Assembly: GCA_033675545.1 (NCBI GenBank)
Contig: JAWDGP010001472.1
Location: 839,001 to 903,000 of the forward strand
DNA length: 64,000 nucleotides
Direction: 5' to 3'
Source of the DNA: Elysia crispata
Lineage: Eukaryota > Mollusca > Gastropoda > Plakobranchidae
Notes under the pieces: model-generated
What the model saw: the letters and a program-made list of their open reading frames with translations, nothing else
Database searches by the model: none
What the model was told of the DNA's origin: nothing
Position numbers and translations under genes: made by a program
Shown: piece by piece, positions 1 through 12,578 of the stretch
Layout of the letters: every line of letters starts with the position of its first letter
Numbering within the stretch: position 1 is the stretch's first letter

Positions 1-1935
1 AAAGTTTTACTAATGCAGTCAACAATAACATAGGATTGATTTGTATGTCCAGAATAGGTTTTTTATTTTTAACACATTATCAGTCTTTAATTTCATTCCT
101 TTCCAAACTTTTAATAGTGATGTATTCTTTTATTTAGAATAAAGACTTAAAATATAACTTGACTCATTCTCTCGCATTGTTATTCCTCCATTTTTCTTTT
201 TACTATGCTTGCATTCTACTTTAGTCACAACTGTCTATGTGAACTTTCACCAAAGAGGATCATTAAGATTAATATGAAATTCTTACTTCAATTTGGAACT
301 TCAAAAGCTTAGTCCAAAGCACACTACTTTTTCCCTCTGTAAAAGATTTTTTTCTAATATATTGACTTCCTACTTCTCTGAACAACTGAGCATACAGTAG
401 AGCAAGAGGATATCGAGACAGCTAAAAATTTTTGCTAAATGAAGATATTTCATACAATGCCAGTAACTCTTTTCTAGATTTTCTGCACAGTATTATGTTT
501 GCTATTAATAACCCTCAAACTCTTTAGGCAAAAGTTCTGTGTTGTGGAGGACTTTTATGATATTTTATATGCGTTAGAAGTCAGTTGATTCCTTGAAGAA
601 AAAGCAAGTAAAAACCCATAAAACCATATATTTCCTGAAAGAAGATAAGTTGGCCTTTCCAAAAAATTTTTTTCTTGCAAAGAAGTATGAATTAGTGGGT
701 GAGAATTGGGCAAAACATAATACTTTGAAAGCTTTTTTGGAGTCCAAAAAAAGGCAAAACATGTTTGAAATGTAATAATAATGTGGCAAATTTATTCCAG
801 TTTAAAAAAATGTGAACATTGTTATGGTTTAGAAAATAATTTTGTTAAAGCCATAAATATGTAAAAAAGCGAGATAAAAAGACAGTAAAACAAAAATGTA
901 AGGGCAAAAACTTAAGACAGCCCCATAAAGTTAAAAACATATATTGAAAGGTAAGTGAAATGGTGAAATGATCCTCTGATCATTGGCATCCAGGATGAAA
1001 AAACTGGAAAAAAAAATCCTGTCATCTTTATTTGTCTTTGTGACGATTATTTCTAGATAAGCCAATGTGGAAACAGTGTAGCTTGATTGTAAAAGATTGA
1101 AGCTATTATATATACTTGTCAAAAAATGTCAAAAGTCTTGGGTACAGATCCAAGTAAAATGCATAAGAGGTTGATTTGCGGAAATTTGTTACACTAGTTT
1201 TGATAGTGTTTATTTATAAGGTAACAGAACAGGCAATTTATATCATTATGGGAGAGTTTATTTACCACCATAAGGTTGTCCATCATAGCACAAAGATGAT
1301 TTTACGGCCAATTTAATGGGCTTTCTCACAGTTTGAAGGTTAAAGTAAAGTTAAATTTTTAAAGAGTGCCATATTTTTAATATCTTTGTCCAAAGAGACA
1401 ATTGTAAAATTCAACCTTGGTTTTTCTTTTTTATCAATTTAGAAAAATGACGGGGAATGTTAAAAACTAATTTTAATCACTGCACTATCTGACCATGATT
1501 TAACAGACAGCACAACACTGGACACTAACAATTCACTCATAAACATTGCATCAAGCAATGGTGAAATCAACAGGACTTATCAATCTTTAACACCTTTTGA
1601 CACTACAAATTTATCCATTCATGACAACAGCAGTAACGTTATTAATCCACACAAAAATAACTCCACCAATAAAAGCAATATTAATGGATCTGTAGCAGTT
1701 CAGTGAGTCTTACAATGAGATCATGAGGACTGACAAGTCCATAGCAGTTCGGTGAGTCTTACAAAAAAGATTATGGAACTTGACACATCTAGAGCAGTTC
1801 AGTGAGATCATGAAACTTGGCAGGTTTGTAGCAGATTAGCAAGTTTTATAAGCACTGTAACAATCTAAACTGTCAGTGAAGCATGGGGTCTTCATCAATG
1901 AACTATATCTCGTACTGAGAAATTAAATAAATTAC
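1..1935. other. MSH2 intron 5 (partial) / no exon recognised
   Basis: AT-rich sequence downstream of MSH2 exon 5. I see no further MSH2 exon. About 1,465-1,695 on the plus strand is open for some 76 codons (Asn/Ser/Thr-rich) without any family I recognise. About 1,692-1,850 holds a degenerate repeat of roughly 50 bp starting GTAGCAGTTCAGTGAG, three to four copies. Confidence 0.5.
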
Positions 1936-2081
1936 CTTACAAGAAATGGACCAATCATTTGATTTTGATCCTCCTTTATTTGAGTACACTTCGATTCGGT
2001 ATTGTCGCACCAACAGCAGCTCTCGGGCAAAAGCTTCAAAGTTCATTTGGCTAAGAACCAATGACTCCACTTTTTTGTTTC
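1936..2081 (-). CDS. MSH2: MSH2 coding exon 5
   Basis: 146-base exon between a poly-T tract plus AG (2,083-2,082) and donor GTAAT at 1,935. It encodes the MutS mismatch-binding domain segment with [20 protein letters not shown] and ends ...SNDWSISCK, matching human [20 protein letters not shown]...NDWYLAYK. It ends in phase 0, as the corresponding human exon 2 does (recalled). The next exon (human exon 3 counterpart) was not found in 1-1,935 and probably lies left of the window. Confidence 0.92.
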
Positions 2082-4898
2082 CTACAAAAAAAAAAAAAAA
2101 AATTGTCACCTGAGAAATCTATCATGGACTATGCATGATTGATTTTGAAAAAGCTTTTATCAAAATACCATTTTCCCCTCTACAACTTCCAGTCAGCAGT
2201 CTAAGAGATATGCAGTAGGGCTGTAAGATATGTTTTTTTGCAAGGTACATTTAAAAGATACTTTATTGTAAAAAAGGGAAATTGAGTAAAGAGGATCAAG
2301 CTACTTTTCCTAGAAATGCATATTACTATCAAGTTCTCACGATACAATGTAAGCCCAAGTACCAAGCAATGATTCTTCAAGTATTTTGCCATGTAGGCTG
2401 CATAAGAAGAGAGGGAAACTAGAGATAATGTGGATCACAAAAGAAAAGGACGACAAAAAAAATTAAGAATAAAGATAGTGATGAATAAGAATGACACAAA
2501 AGAAGTCAAAGGTAGTAAAAAAAAAAAAGCACCTCATATCTTAGAGCTTCTTGAATTAACTACATTTTATGCCAAAATATCACTACCTAGCACAATTACA
2601 ACTTCTACCATTTTTTTTAATTCACTGCATTTCGTGCCAAAAGATCACTGCCTAGTATAATTACATCTTCTACCATTGTAGTTTTAGTAATAAAAAAAAA
2701 GTTTATTACTCCATTCTCCACAACTACTTGAGGATGGGCAGCATTTAAATCGGTTCCAGGCTGATAAATTCAGTGTTCCACCATCGGTGGCTGATTCTTA
2801 TTCTATAAACACACTAGTAAAGCTGAAGCACCAGTGACCAGTGAAACTTAACATTAATGACAACATTAGTCCTTTGAGGCCTGTCATCAGTTTGCAACTC
2901 AGAACCACAAATAACTCAAAGGTGCTCTTTATTGTTGTTAAAGAGGGGCTTCATAAATTGAAATTCATTTGTATATGAAAATAGCTGATGATGATGTTGC
3001 TAACCAGGGATGAAAAGTTTACAGCACTATTGAACAAGTATGTCAGAAATTCTAAGAGCGTATGCTCAGTAGGGTACAGGCAATCAATTTTGTTTCCTTT
3101 CACAAGATTGTATCCACTTCCTAAAACAATTGCTTTATGATTTGATTTCCTGGTTCACAAAAAGAGACAACCCCTCAGTTCAGTTTTGGAATTTGAGCAA
3201 AATTAAAGGCTCAAAAGTTTAAGAAACATTTGACACTACCAGCTTTAGGTTGTCCATCTTGGCAGAGTAGTAAATCCAACTCTTCCATGTCTTCTTGTCA
3301 AAAACAAATGGGGAGGAAAATCATACACCCTCTACAATGACTTTCAATCTGATGACATGTAATCGCTAGCCCATGACCCAGATCAGCTTTCAATGACATT
3401 TATTTAGAGGTCTGATTATTTTCACATTAAAAAAAAAAAAGTTCAATTTCAAGTGGGCTAAAGATCAATTGATCTGTTGAAATACAGATTTATTCAGCTG
3501 TTGTTTCATTACCCATTCATAAACTTGAGATTCCCTATCTGCACCAATGTTATTTTTACTGGGAATATGCATCGCTGTGACAAACTTGAGCATATTATCA
3601 TTTAAGCATTATTGAATGCTACCTTGCCAATTAATGCAAGAAACTGCTGACCTTTGTGTGCAATCTAATATGGTGCCCAGGGCTTTTAACGAAAGATTTA
3701 AGTTAACTGCGTGCAGTGAGCAATTACTTGCATTTAATATGCATACGATGTTCATTTGCATTCCATGATGCTGTTGCTGTGGTGATAGTGCACAGAACTC
3801 TTCTTCCTTTTTTTCTGAAAAAGTCTTCTGTGAATTGTAATAAATCCAAATAGAAAAGCAAAAACACCACACTTGGAGGACAACTTGGTAATTATAAAGG
3901 ATCCAAAAAGGACGCGTGTGTGTCTGTAAATAGTGTGAAACAAGGTTTAAAAGGAGACAGGCACACCACTTTATAACTAAGGGACTAAAAAAAGAAACAA
4001 CACAAGTATAGATTAAACATAAAAACGTTTCGCCTTTCTTGTGTTGTTTCTTTTTTTAGTCCCGTAGTTATAAAGTGGTGTGCCTGTCTCCTTTTAAACC
4101 GTGAATTGTAATAGACAGAGTGTGGCTCTATGCCCTTAAAAGATATATCAATGTTTTGAAATTGCCACAGGATGTCTTTTATCAAAGATCAGACTGGAAT
4201 AAAAGAGTTTTATTGGTCTTTAGATGATTTAAGCTCTTTATTCCATAAAAGTTCTAGATGCAAACAGAACTTAACCTCCAACTGTGACAATTACCTACAC
4301 TTGCTGAATTTTTTATGACTGAAGGCAGATCACTTACGAGTTATAGTGACGACAGACCTGGCTAATGCCCAAGTGCAAAGCATGTTAATTCTCGGGCATT
4401 ACTTCAGCATAGAGATCACACACATTGTAAGCTTGAAAAGAATCTAATTTTTTGTATAGAATACAAGGGTGATAAGGTTTTCCAGTACATTAAGAGTGAG
4501 ACCTACCCTGGGTATTGGTAAACGTAGTAATATGAAGGACGACCTGACCTAAAGGTTTAAAAAAGTCGATTACATATCTGCACAAGTATTTGACATACAT
4601 GCCTGATGTAAAACAGGACACAAAGACAGAATGGCACACAAAAACTCACCTCTGCTGCTGCCTCATTTCCACCACCACCACCACCACCATAAATACCAAA
4701 AATATGTCAAAGATTGGTTGCTAGATTTTGTTTTGACTTAATAGTCAACAAGAATAAGGGTCAGACATAAATAAGTGGAAAAAAATAAAGTCAACAAAAC
4801 AGTAACAGTAAAAATTTAAAAAATGACATGAAGACAAAGCAAATGAGATGGAATAGTAGAAGATTTTATGCTCAATGTACTTTGCTGCATGAACATAC
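2082..4898. other. MSH2 intron 4
   Basis: 2.8-kb intron between exons 5 and 4. Apart from the inverted-repeat element at 3.84-4.10 kb it holds only AT-rich unique-looking sequence, poly-A/T runs and a short (CCA)n run near 4,670-4,690. No coding exon recognised. Confidence 0.6.
3843..4100. mobile_element. Inverted-repeat element, shortened copy (Penelope-like?)
   Basis: Two arms of about 63 bp (3,944-4,006 and 4,038-4,100) are near-perfect inverted repeats around a 31-bp centre with ACGTTTCGCC. The outer part 3,843-3,943 matches, in reverse orientation, the tail at 12,051-12,150 of the larger copy at 11.4 kb. It is therefore an internally deleted member of the same family, in opposite orientation, within MSH2 intron 4. 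The CTGATGA half of the hammerhead-like core present in the larger copy is deleted here. Confidence 0.7.
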
Positions 4899-4983
4899 CT
4901 CCAATGTATTTAACAACACCTGTTGTCTTGAAAACCTCCTTAGCCACGAACACAGCATCAGCCCCATGAACCGTATAATAATC
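4899..4983 (-). CDS. MSH2: MSH2 coding exon 4
   Basis: 85-base exon with acceptor TTTCAG (AG at 4,985-4,984) and donor GTATG at 4,898. It encodes [18 protein letters not shown] and continues [11 protein letters not shown], matching human [28 protein letters not shown]. It ends in phase 1, and this boundary appears to coincide with the human exon 1/2 boundary (recalled). The intron between exons 3 and 4 is only 316 bp and holds no recognisable element. Confidence 0.9.
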
Positions 4984-5299
4984 CTGAAAGGTTTATATCG
5001 ATTATAATACTTGACAAATAATTCTTCCAAGTTCAAATATAGATTATCTACTCAATCAAGTTAGTTTGAAACGTCTTCACTTCTATTGTTCTCACACACA
5101 AACAAACCCATAAAAACAGTTGCAATACCTCGAACATGAATTTAAGCATTTGATTCAGGAAGCTTTAGATTTGCACATCCTGATTCATATTGAAATAAAA
5201 TAAATTTTAAATAGCAATCATAACTTTATTGTATTTCATCTAGATGGGAATTAGTTGAAGAATATAAGAGTGTACGCTGATAAATCTAATAGAACTTAC

Positions 5300-5335
5300 C
5301 GTTCTGTCAAATATTCGTAATGTACTGCCTGGTTT
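5300..5335 (-). CDS. MSH2: MSH2 coding exon 3 (36-nt micro-exon)
   Basis: A 36-base, 12-codon exon between TTTTGCAG (AG at 5,337-5,336) and donor GTAAG at 5,299. It encodes KPGSTLRIFDRT, matching the KPTTTVRLFDRG segment of human MSH2 directly after the residues of exon 2. It is phase 0 on both sides, so skipping would remove 12 residues without shifting the frame. It is separated from exon 2 by an 8.3-kb intron full of mobile elements. Confidence 0.85.
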
Positions 5336-5679
5336 CTGCAAAACGATAAATAAAAGCTCCATGAAAATGTTAGATTATCAGTGTTTGATACTTCTAAAAG
5401 GGTTAACCTTTACATAAATCTGATATTCCATGTGATCTACTTTTTTGCTGTAACAATTGGCTAGATTGCTACTCCATTCTAACCCAGGTGTGCAAGATAT
5501 GGTTGAAATAAAAGCTGTAATACCATTCACATGCACTATAGTTATTAACAACCACATTATCATTAACGACAAAGTTCTGTAACATCTTATATATTCATGA
5601 AAGTAAGCTTTAAATAGTTTAAGTTTTCTCCTAAACCTGATCTGTCACTAGTATGTAAAAAGGTATTCTAAATTCTAGA

Positions 5680-5931
5680 TATAGGCCTAAAAGGTAGCCT
5701 GCATCTGTATCTAGATCTATATTTACAGGGGTAAAGTCATAGGCCTATGTGTAATTTACTTTTTGATTAAGTCTAGATAAACCTTAAAGATTCGCCTCGA
5801 CATTTGTTAAATTTTATAGGGGCAGAATCTTTCCAATCATTCATAATCTATTAAAGCTTTTATCAAAATTTAAATGGGAATGGCCCTTCATAAATGTCCA
5901 TTCGCAGTAATCTGCTGAAAATTGTGTATAC

Positions 5932-5982
<51 letters not shown>

Positions 5983-6330
5983 TATATAGTCAAAAACTTA
6001 GAATGGTTCATGTAGCTGTGATATCTGTTAATGCAGCTATTATAAAGATGACTTTAAAGCATCCCAGGCCCTTTGTTTGACTTTGTGTATATTATGACTC
6101 TAGTGCTGCTAACTTTAATTTTCCAATTCATGTATAAGTCTTGACAGATTTGGATGATAAGCACAAAGGAAAGGATTTCTATTGGTAGTTGAAAAATGCC
6201 TTGCTGATGGGCATAGCATACTCAATATTCTATTTGAAATGTGTAATCTTTTTAATAACCATTCAATTCTTTCACAAATGTTGTAAAACATATATTTAAC
6301 ACTATTTTGACAAAAAAATTCAAGCCCTAT
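5680..6330. repeat. Dispersed repeat, copy 1 (partner at 22.7-23.3 kb)
   Basis: About 650 bp that aligns in the same order and orientation with 22,696-23,300. Shared landmarks are AGGCCTATG followed by TAATTTACT, TTTCCAATCATT, GGCCCTTCATNAATGTCCATT, TTAATGCAGCTA and GATGGGCATAGCATACTCA. An AT microsatellite (5,939-5,988) has expanded inside this copy. No coding potential; probably a non-autonomous transposon or an old segmental copy. Confidence 0.65.
5939..5988. repeat. (TA)n microsatellite
   Basis: About 50 bp of TA repeats within MSH2 intron 2, inside the dispersed repeat that starts at 5,680. Confidence 0.95.
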
Positions 6331-7569
6331 TCGGATGAAATCAAATATTCAAAAAATAATATATAATAAGCCTTAGCTAACTTTCAAAGAGATTAAAATT
6401 TTCTTCCTAGACGGAATTTTAATTCAGACACTATATACATTTATGTTGACTTTACGATGAGACTCCCATAATTTAAAAATTTTTTTCACAGCTGCTTGGT
6501 AAAAATACTTCTTGAATCAGTTCATTCATTTTTTTTTCTACCTCACGACAACAAACTAATCAACTTTTTGTTCACAAGAGGAAAAGCTATCAGTACAACT
6601 GCTCATGCCCCCACAAGAATCAAGTTGGGGTCAAAGGTGATAAAATTTATCTGAGCAAATTTCCATCACCACTGACTTTTCTGTCCAATTTTTTACAATT
6701 CTATTAACTTTAATATCAAATGAGTGTTAATAAAATGATATTCAATTCAATTATTAATTTTAATTTTGGGGTTTGCAGGCCACAAGTAGCTGGTTCCTCT
6801 GATATATATATATTTTTTATGCAATGCATATTACCTTCACTTACTTATAAGCAGTTCTATAAACTGACTTTAAAAAACATGAATTTTTAATTTAAATAAC
6901 TTTTATTTGATGCTTACTGAGATGGACAAAACTTATGTCCAATCAAAGGCCAGGGATAAAGAAGATTTAAAACTAGATGTAATCAATTTTTATCAAGATT
7001 CAAATTACAATTATATCTAAAAAAAAATCAACGACAGAGCTCAGTGAGCATATTTGAATTTTTTAAAAATCCGACAAAGAATACAATATCTCCTTGGACA
7101 TTGAAAAAGCCCAAGCATATTCAACCATGACAAGACAATAAACAACATATATAAGATCAAGACTGAAACGAAATATCCCTTAGTCAAGCCTGAAGATAGC
7201 GGAGGACAACGAACAACCTAGGCCTTCACTTGAAGCACATGTATAGTGCAATGGAAAAGTATGTGGTAGGGGGGATCTTTTACTGCTATAATAAAAAGCT
7301 CCCATGGTTGAGCCCTCTAATTAATTGTTCACATTAATATTTACATTAATCTTCAATTTGTTATTATTTATATATATATAAATAATTATATAGTCGCCCG
7401 TTTTTATTATTGCCGAGAAGGTCTACAAGAAATTTATGTAATATGCCAAGCATGAGCAAATTTATGAAACTTAGTTTCTCTTTGTTTCAGATTGAAAAAG
7501 ATGGATCACATAACAAAGTGATGCATCATGATGCAAGTCAAAATAAAGTCTAACCAGAAAAAGCATAAG

Positions 7570-8310
7570 AGCATTGTACCTTTGTGGCGGGAAAAGGTAC
7601 AACAACTGCAGTCTACACTCTTCCAACTATCATTGAAGGAGCTCAGGAAGTACAAAAAGATGTATATGTATGCTTTATTGACTACACAAGGCATTTGACA
7701 GAGTAAGACTTGATGAGATAATCACACAACTAGCACAGCTGAAGATAGATGGAAAAGACCTACAAGTGTACAAAAACATGTACTGGGCAAAAACAGCCGC
7801 AATGCGAGATGATGGAGAAATCGGCTCATTAAAAAAAAAATAAAATGTAGTGTCAGACAAGGCTGTGTGCTTTTCCCAGACCCATACTTGTTTCTCTCTA
7901 AAGTGAAATTATTATGAGAAACCTACAAGGAGACCCAAGAACTAAAATATGAGGGCACAGCATAAAAACTTGAGATATGCAGATGACACTGTATTCATTA
8001 CAGAGAATAAAGAAGACTTGCAACAATTATTAGACATCTTTGAAGAATAAAGCAGTAGGAACGGATTGGAATTGAATAGCAAAATACAAAAGTAATGGTC
8101 GACTGTCGAAACAATTAATGTCCACAGATCAACATCTTTATCAACGGGAATATTCAATAAACTCAAGCAAAGGGATCAACTCAAATAACTGGGCACTTAA
8201 ATATCAAGTGACAGATGTACCAACACTAAAATTATGTCAAGGATAGAACAAGCAAAAAAAGTTTGCACAGAATGAAATCAATACTAAGAAATAACAACAT
8301 CTCTATTAGA
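7570..8310 (+). pseudogene. Non-LTR retrotransposon reverse-transcriptase relic
   Basis: Conceptual translation in shifting frames gives, in order, reverse-transcriptase landmarks: FVAGKGTTTAVYTLPTIIEG, then VYVCFIDYTKAFDRV (motif A; the Lys and Ala are disrupted), SVRQGC (motif B), LRYADDTVFI (motif C, catalytic DD) and a terminal SLHRMKSILRNNNIS stretch. Many stops and frameshifts make it non-functional. It lies in MSH2 intron 2, antisense to the gene, and is a different lineage from the RT copy at 9.2-10.8 kb. Confidence 0.75.
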
Positions 8311-8605
8311 CTTGGTTTCTTAAAAAGAAAAAAAAAAACAACAATAAAAATCCTAATCTTTCAAGCAAGCCCAAGGAAAATTCTCATGATTCCAATGATG
8401 ACTGATGCTAAAGAGGCATTAAAAAAGCAGTATACCAGTAATTACAGTATAAGAAAGCAATTTGTACTCCAGTGGTGCAAGTTGTCATAATATTACATTA
8501 ATAGATAATGATTCAATCATATAGCAATATAACTAAATAAAAATTTTACTTGTTGTAAACCATAATGCTGTAACTGGAAGAAATGACACTTTCCATCCAT
8601 CCATC

Positions 8606-8609
<4 letters not shown>

Positions 8610-8669
<60 letters not shown>
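8610..8669. repeat. (GA)n microsatellite
   Basis: About 60 bp of pure AG repeats directly after a short (CCAT)n run, at a fixed position within the 8.4-11.3 kb repeat family. Confidence 0.97.
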
Positions 8670-8671
<2 letters not shown>

Positions 8672-9188
8672 CTCAGAGAAAGAAAGAAATTGATCTGAAA
8701 GCCACCATCTTAAGATGGTCAAGCAATAGGGATAGAGACATGTGAAAGGTTATGATTGCACAGCACCTGATTGATTGATTAATGGTAAACTAAAATATTG
8801 AAATCCCTTTGTCCAGAGGTTTTATTATCTAAAAACAGTTTTGTTTTTTCTGAATAAACAATTTTAAATTATATAGTACACGAGTCCTGGTTAATAAAAA
8901 TTATAAAATTATGACTTACATTGGGCTAGCTTTCTTATAAAAAAACAACAACAACAAAAAAAAAAAAAAAACTCTAATCCTTCAAGCAAGCCCTGGGAAA
9001 ATTTTCATGATTTCAATGATGACTGATACCAAAGAGGTATAAAAAATTGCATGTTGGTAATACAGAATAAGAAAGCAATTTTTACTCTACAGTGGTGCAA
9101 GTTGTCACAATATTACATTAATAGATAATGATTTAATCATAAAGCACTATAACTAAATAAATTTATTTGTAAACCATAATGCTGTATC

Positions 9189-10761
9189 AAAAATTTCAAA
9201 AGTAAATTTGAAGACGAAAAAGTTGAAGAGATAACGCCATTCGAGGGAGAACCAAAACCACTAAAAAATCCAATAACACCTGAGGAGGTGAGAAAAAGCT
9301 TCAATAGTTCAGAAGACCAAATACACGCAGAACTTTTGAAGTATGGCACACCACTGCTAGACCAAACAATAGCCGACATATTTAACACAACTTTTTCCAA
9401 ACATGCGAATTTGGATATAAACACAGGCGTTCTTATAGCCATTCAAAAACCAGGCAAAAAGAAAGGTCCCCCAAATAACTTGCGACCGATAACCCTACTC
9501 AACTCATTACGCAAAGCCTTGTCAATCATCACTTTGAACAGGATAAGACCCTTTGTAGAAGAATACCTATCGAAGAGTCAAAGTGGATTCCGCCCAGACC
9601 GTAGCACGGCAGATGTTGTCTGGACCCACAAATGGTTGGCCGCAAAAACACTGAAAGAAGATGTCATCATAAGGGATTGACATGAGTGCGGCGTTTGACA
9701 CAATAGATAGAAACCAACTGCTCAACATAATCGCAACAATCGTAAACGAAGATGAGCTGAGAATAATACGCTTTCTTTTGAGCAATACAAAAATAAAAAC
9801 AAGAATCAATGGCGCCACAAAAACAAATACATTTATAAGCAATGTCGGGACTCCCCAAGGAGATAGCCTTAGTCCAGTCCTTTTTATTGTCTATCTAGAA
9901 CACGCTCTGAAGGAGGTCAGAACCACACTACCCAGACCAATAGTGAAATATGAAAAAGAAATTCCAAACGAGATAGCTTACGCAGACGACGTGGATTTTA
10001 TCGGACAGGACTACGTTAACATCAACGAAATCCAAGAAACGCTACATAAGTACCAACTAAAAGTAAACACAGACAAAACAGAATTCACAGCTCTTTGAAA
10101 AAACGAGGAAGACTGGAAAAACGCAAAGAAAGTGGGCTCACTCATTGGTGATCTCGAGGATGTAGAAAGGAGAAAACAGCTCTCCACCCCAGCCCTCAAC
10201 AAGCTTTACCACGTGTGGATGAAAGGAAATAAACTCAAAACCACAACCAAATTACAACTTTATAAGTCCCTTGTGAAATCCATACTACTATACAACTGTA
10301 GCACATGGGCACTGACTCTCACCGAAGAAGAGAAAATAAACGCTTTCCACCGAAAACAACTGAAAAAGGTCCTAAACATTAAATTTCCAGTAAAAATCAC
10401 AAATAAGTCACTGTATAAAAAAATGCCAGGAAAAGCCCCTCTCGCTGCAAATTCTAAAAGCCCGGTGGAACCTCTTTGGGCATATTCTTCGTAGAGACAG
10501 CGACATCCCTGCCAACAGAGCAACAAGAGCCTACTTCATCCAATATGGCCACAAACTAAGAGGACGGCCGACAACAACTCTCCCAATCGTACTGAACAGA
10601 GATCTAGGACTAATTGACCATTTTAGACTCCATTCAACCGATGATCTGGTCAAAATCACTGAGCTCGCAAAGGACAGGAAACAGTGGAGAGAACTCTCTG
10701 CGAGGATAGAGAAAGCTGCCGAAGCGTCACAGACGGTGAACTGGGATGCGACACGGCAATA
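9189..10761 (+). pseudogene. Reverse transcriptase (non-LTR), disrupted
   Basis: RT fragment with LRPITLLNSLRKALSIITLNR, SGFRPDRSTADVVW, then motif A MSAAFDTIDR, motif B VGTPQGDSLSPVLF and motif C EIAYADDVDFIG. A single-base shift separates the frame ending near 9,680 from the one starting near 9,682. A TGA at 10,096-10,098 interrupts the same frame, which resumes to about 10,494; the C-terminal part continues in another frame to a TAA at 10,761. The endonuclease half is missing through 5' truncation. The clade is uncertain. Both catalytic Asp residues are intact, so decay is moderate. Confidence 0.85.
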
Positions 10762-10778
10762 AGTCAGTCAAGTAAGTC
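9189..10778 (+). mobile_element. 5'-truncated non-LTR retrotransposon with 11-bp target duplication
   Basis: The insertion is bounded by direct repeats AATGCTGTATC at 9,178-9,188 and 10,779-10,789, which restore an uninterrupted member of the surrounding repeat family. It starts inside the N-terminal part of the reverse-transcriptase frame, as expected for incomplete target-primed reverse transcription, and ends in a short AAGTC-type tail rather than poly-A. Size is 1,590 bp. Confidence 0.85.
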
Positions 10779-11353
10779 AATGCTGTATCTGGAAGAAATG
10801 ACACAAGTTCCATCCATCCATCAACAGAGGGAGTGAAAGAGAGATAAACTCAGGTAAAGAAAGAGATTGATGGACAGACAGATTTGAAGGCCACCATCTT
10901 GAGATGGTCAAACAATAGAGATATAGATGTGTTGACGGTCATGATCACCTACACTAGAGAGTATGGAATCTGATTAATTGTAAAGTAAAACATTGAAATC
11001 CTTTTGTTCAGAGAGGTTTCATTTTCTAAAAACAATTTTGTTTTTCTGAATTAACAACAATCTTAAATTATATAGCAATAACTCCTGGTTTATAAAAATT
11101 ACAAAATCATTACTTCCATTGGGCTTACTTTCTTAAAAAAAACAACCTAACTCTAATCTTTCAAGCAAACCAGGGCAAATAAAAAAGCAATTTGTAATCT
11201 TCAGTGGTGCAATTTGTCATAGTATTACATTAACAGATAATGATTTAATCATAAAGAACTGTAACGAAATCAAAATTTTACTTGTACAATATAATGCTGT
11301 ATCTGGAAGAAATGTCACATTTTCCATCCATCCATCGAGAGAGAGAGAGAGAA

Positions 11354-12150
11354 GGTTTAAAAAGAGACAGGCACACCGCTTTATAACTATGGGACTAAAA
11401 AAAGAAACAACACAAGTATAGATTAAACATAAAAACGTTTCGCCTTTATTGTGGCTTCATCAGAGTGTGTGAAAAAAAATTGACTTCAACAAGTTATACA
11501 AAACATTGGGGGAGCTGGGCTCAGACGCGACAAATGATTGGTTGGGGGAGGGGCAGTGCGCAGAATGCTTCAAGGTTCAGTGCAATGGCTAGGGATGGTG
11601 ATGGCAGAGGCCCTGTAATGTATCAACTATCATTCTTCTACACGCGCATACCCATTTGAATCAGGTGTAAAACCCAAAAAACCTTTTCCCAATCTTTGAA
11701 TTTTGATTTCTCTACAGACACTAACCAGCCCTAATATTTTATTCCAAACTCGCGCTCCAGCCTTATCTTACCCTCATATCAACGAGGTCACGCCCTCTGC
11801 CATCACCATCCCTAGCCATTGCACTGAACCTTGAAGCATTCTGCGCACTGCCCCTCCCCCAACCAATCATTTGTCCCGTCTGAGCCCAGCTCCCCCAATG
11901 TTTTGTATAACTTGTTGAAGTCAATTTTTTCCTACACACTCTGATGAAGCCACACTAAAGGCGAAACGTTTTTATGTTTAATCTATACTTGTGTTGTTTC
12001 TTTTTTTAGTCCCGTAGTTATAAAGTGGTGTGCCTGTCTCTTTTTAAACCTTGTTTCACACTATTTACAGACACACACGCATCCTTTTTGGATCCTTTAT
12101 AATTACCAAGTTGTCCTCCAAGTGTGGTGTTTTTGCTTTTCTATTTAGAG
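11354..12150. mobile_element. Long inverted-repeat element (Penelope-like terminal repeats?)
   Basis: Two 256-bp arms (11,354-11,609 and 11,795-12,050) are inverted repeats with only a few differences, around a 185-bp spacer. A 100-bp outer tail (12,051-12,150) is present on the right only and recurs inverted at 3,843-3,943. Each arm carries CTGATGA...GAAACG (right arm 11,941-11,968; left arm 11,436-11,463 on the minus strand), resembling the hammerhead-ribozyme core typical of Penelope-like element terminal repeats. There is no protein-coding capacity. Confidence 0.65.
11941..11968 (+). ncRNA. Hammerhead-ribozyme-like core (candidate)
   Basis: CTGATGA, a possible stem II GCC/GGC closing an 8-nt loop, then GAAAC. 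The order and spacing fit a hammerhead core, but there is one extra A between CTGATGA and the stem, and I could pair stems I and III only weakly. It may be an inactive relic. The mirror copy is at 11,436-11,463 on the minus strand. Confidence 0.35.
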
Positions 12151-12497
12151 AGAGAGAGAGAGAGAGAGAGATACACTCAGATAAAGAAAGAGATTGATGG
12201 ATAAATAGGTCCGACGACCACCATCTTGAGATGATCAAACAATATTCTAAGTCCTGCTTACCAAAGTCAATGTAAAAATCAGGTCACTTAACACAATTGT
12301 AAAAATGTTAGGAAGTGCATGAGGCTATTGTTGACATCATCATTAGTTCTCTTTAAAAAAATAAGTCCCACTAACAATAACCTTAACAATATATCTGTAG
12401 CAAAAATTTGTGTTTTATGTGCATCTTTAAATTGAGGTATGTGTTTAGCAGTTAACAACAATCTAATGATATAGCTAAAAAGTTCTGTAAATGGGCT

Positions 12498-12504
<7 letters not shown>

Positions 12505-12575
<71 letters not shown>
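12505..12575. repeat. (GA)n microsatellite
   Basis: About 70 bp of GA repeats in MSH2 intron 2. A shorter (GA)n tract lies at 12,147-12,171. Confidence 0.95.

Positions 12576-12578
<3 letters not shown>

Larger units (their letters stand above)
8380..11345. repeat. Tandem/dispersed repeat family interrupted by a retrotransposon
   Basis: A repeat with landmarks CAAGCCCAAGGAAAATTCTCATG, AGTGGTGCAAGTTGTCA, ACATTAATAGATAATGATT and AATGCTGTA...GGAAGAAATG, then CCATCCATCCATC and (GA)n, occurs at about 8,380-8,670, at 8,960-9,188 continued at 10,779-10,870, and at 11,140-11,345. The middle copy was split by the retrotransposon at 9,189-10,778. Related pieces occur at about 24.3 and 25.3 kb. Confidence 0.7.
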
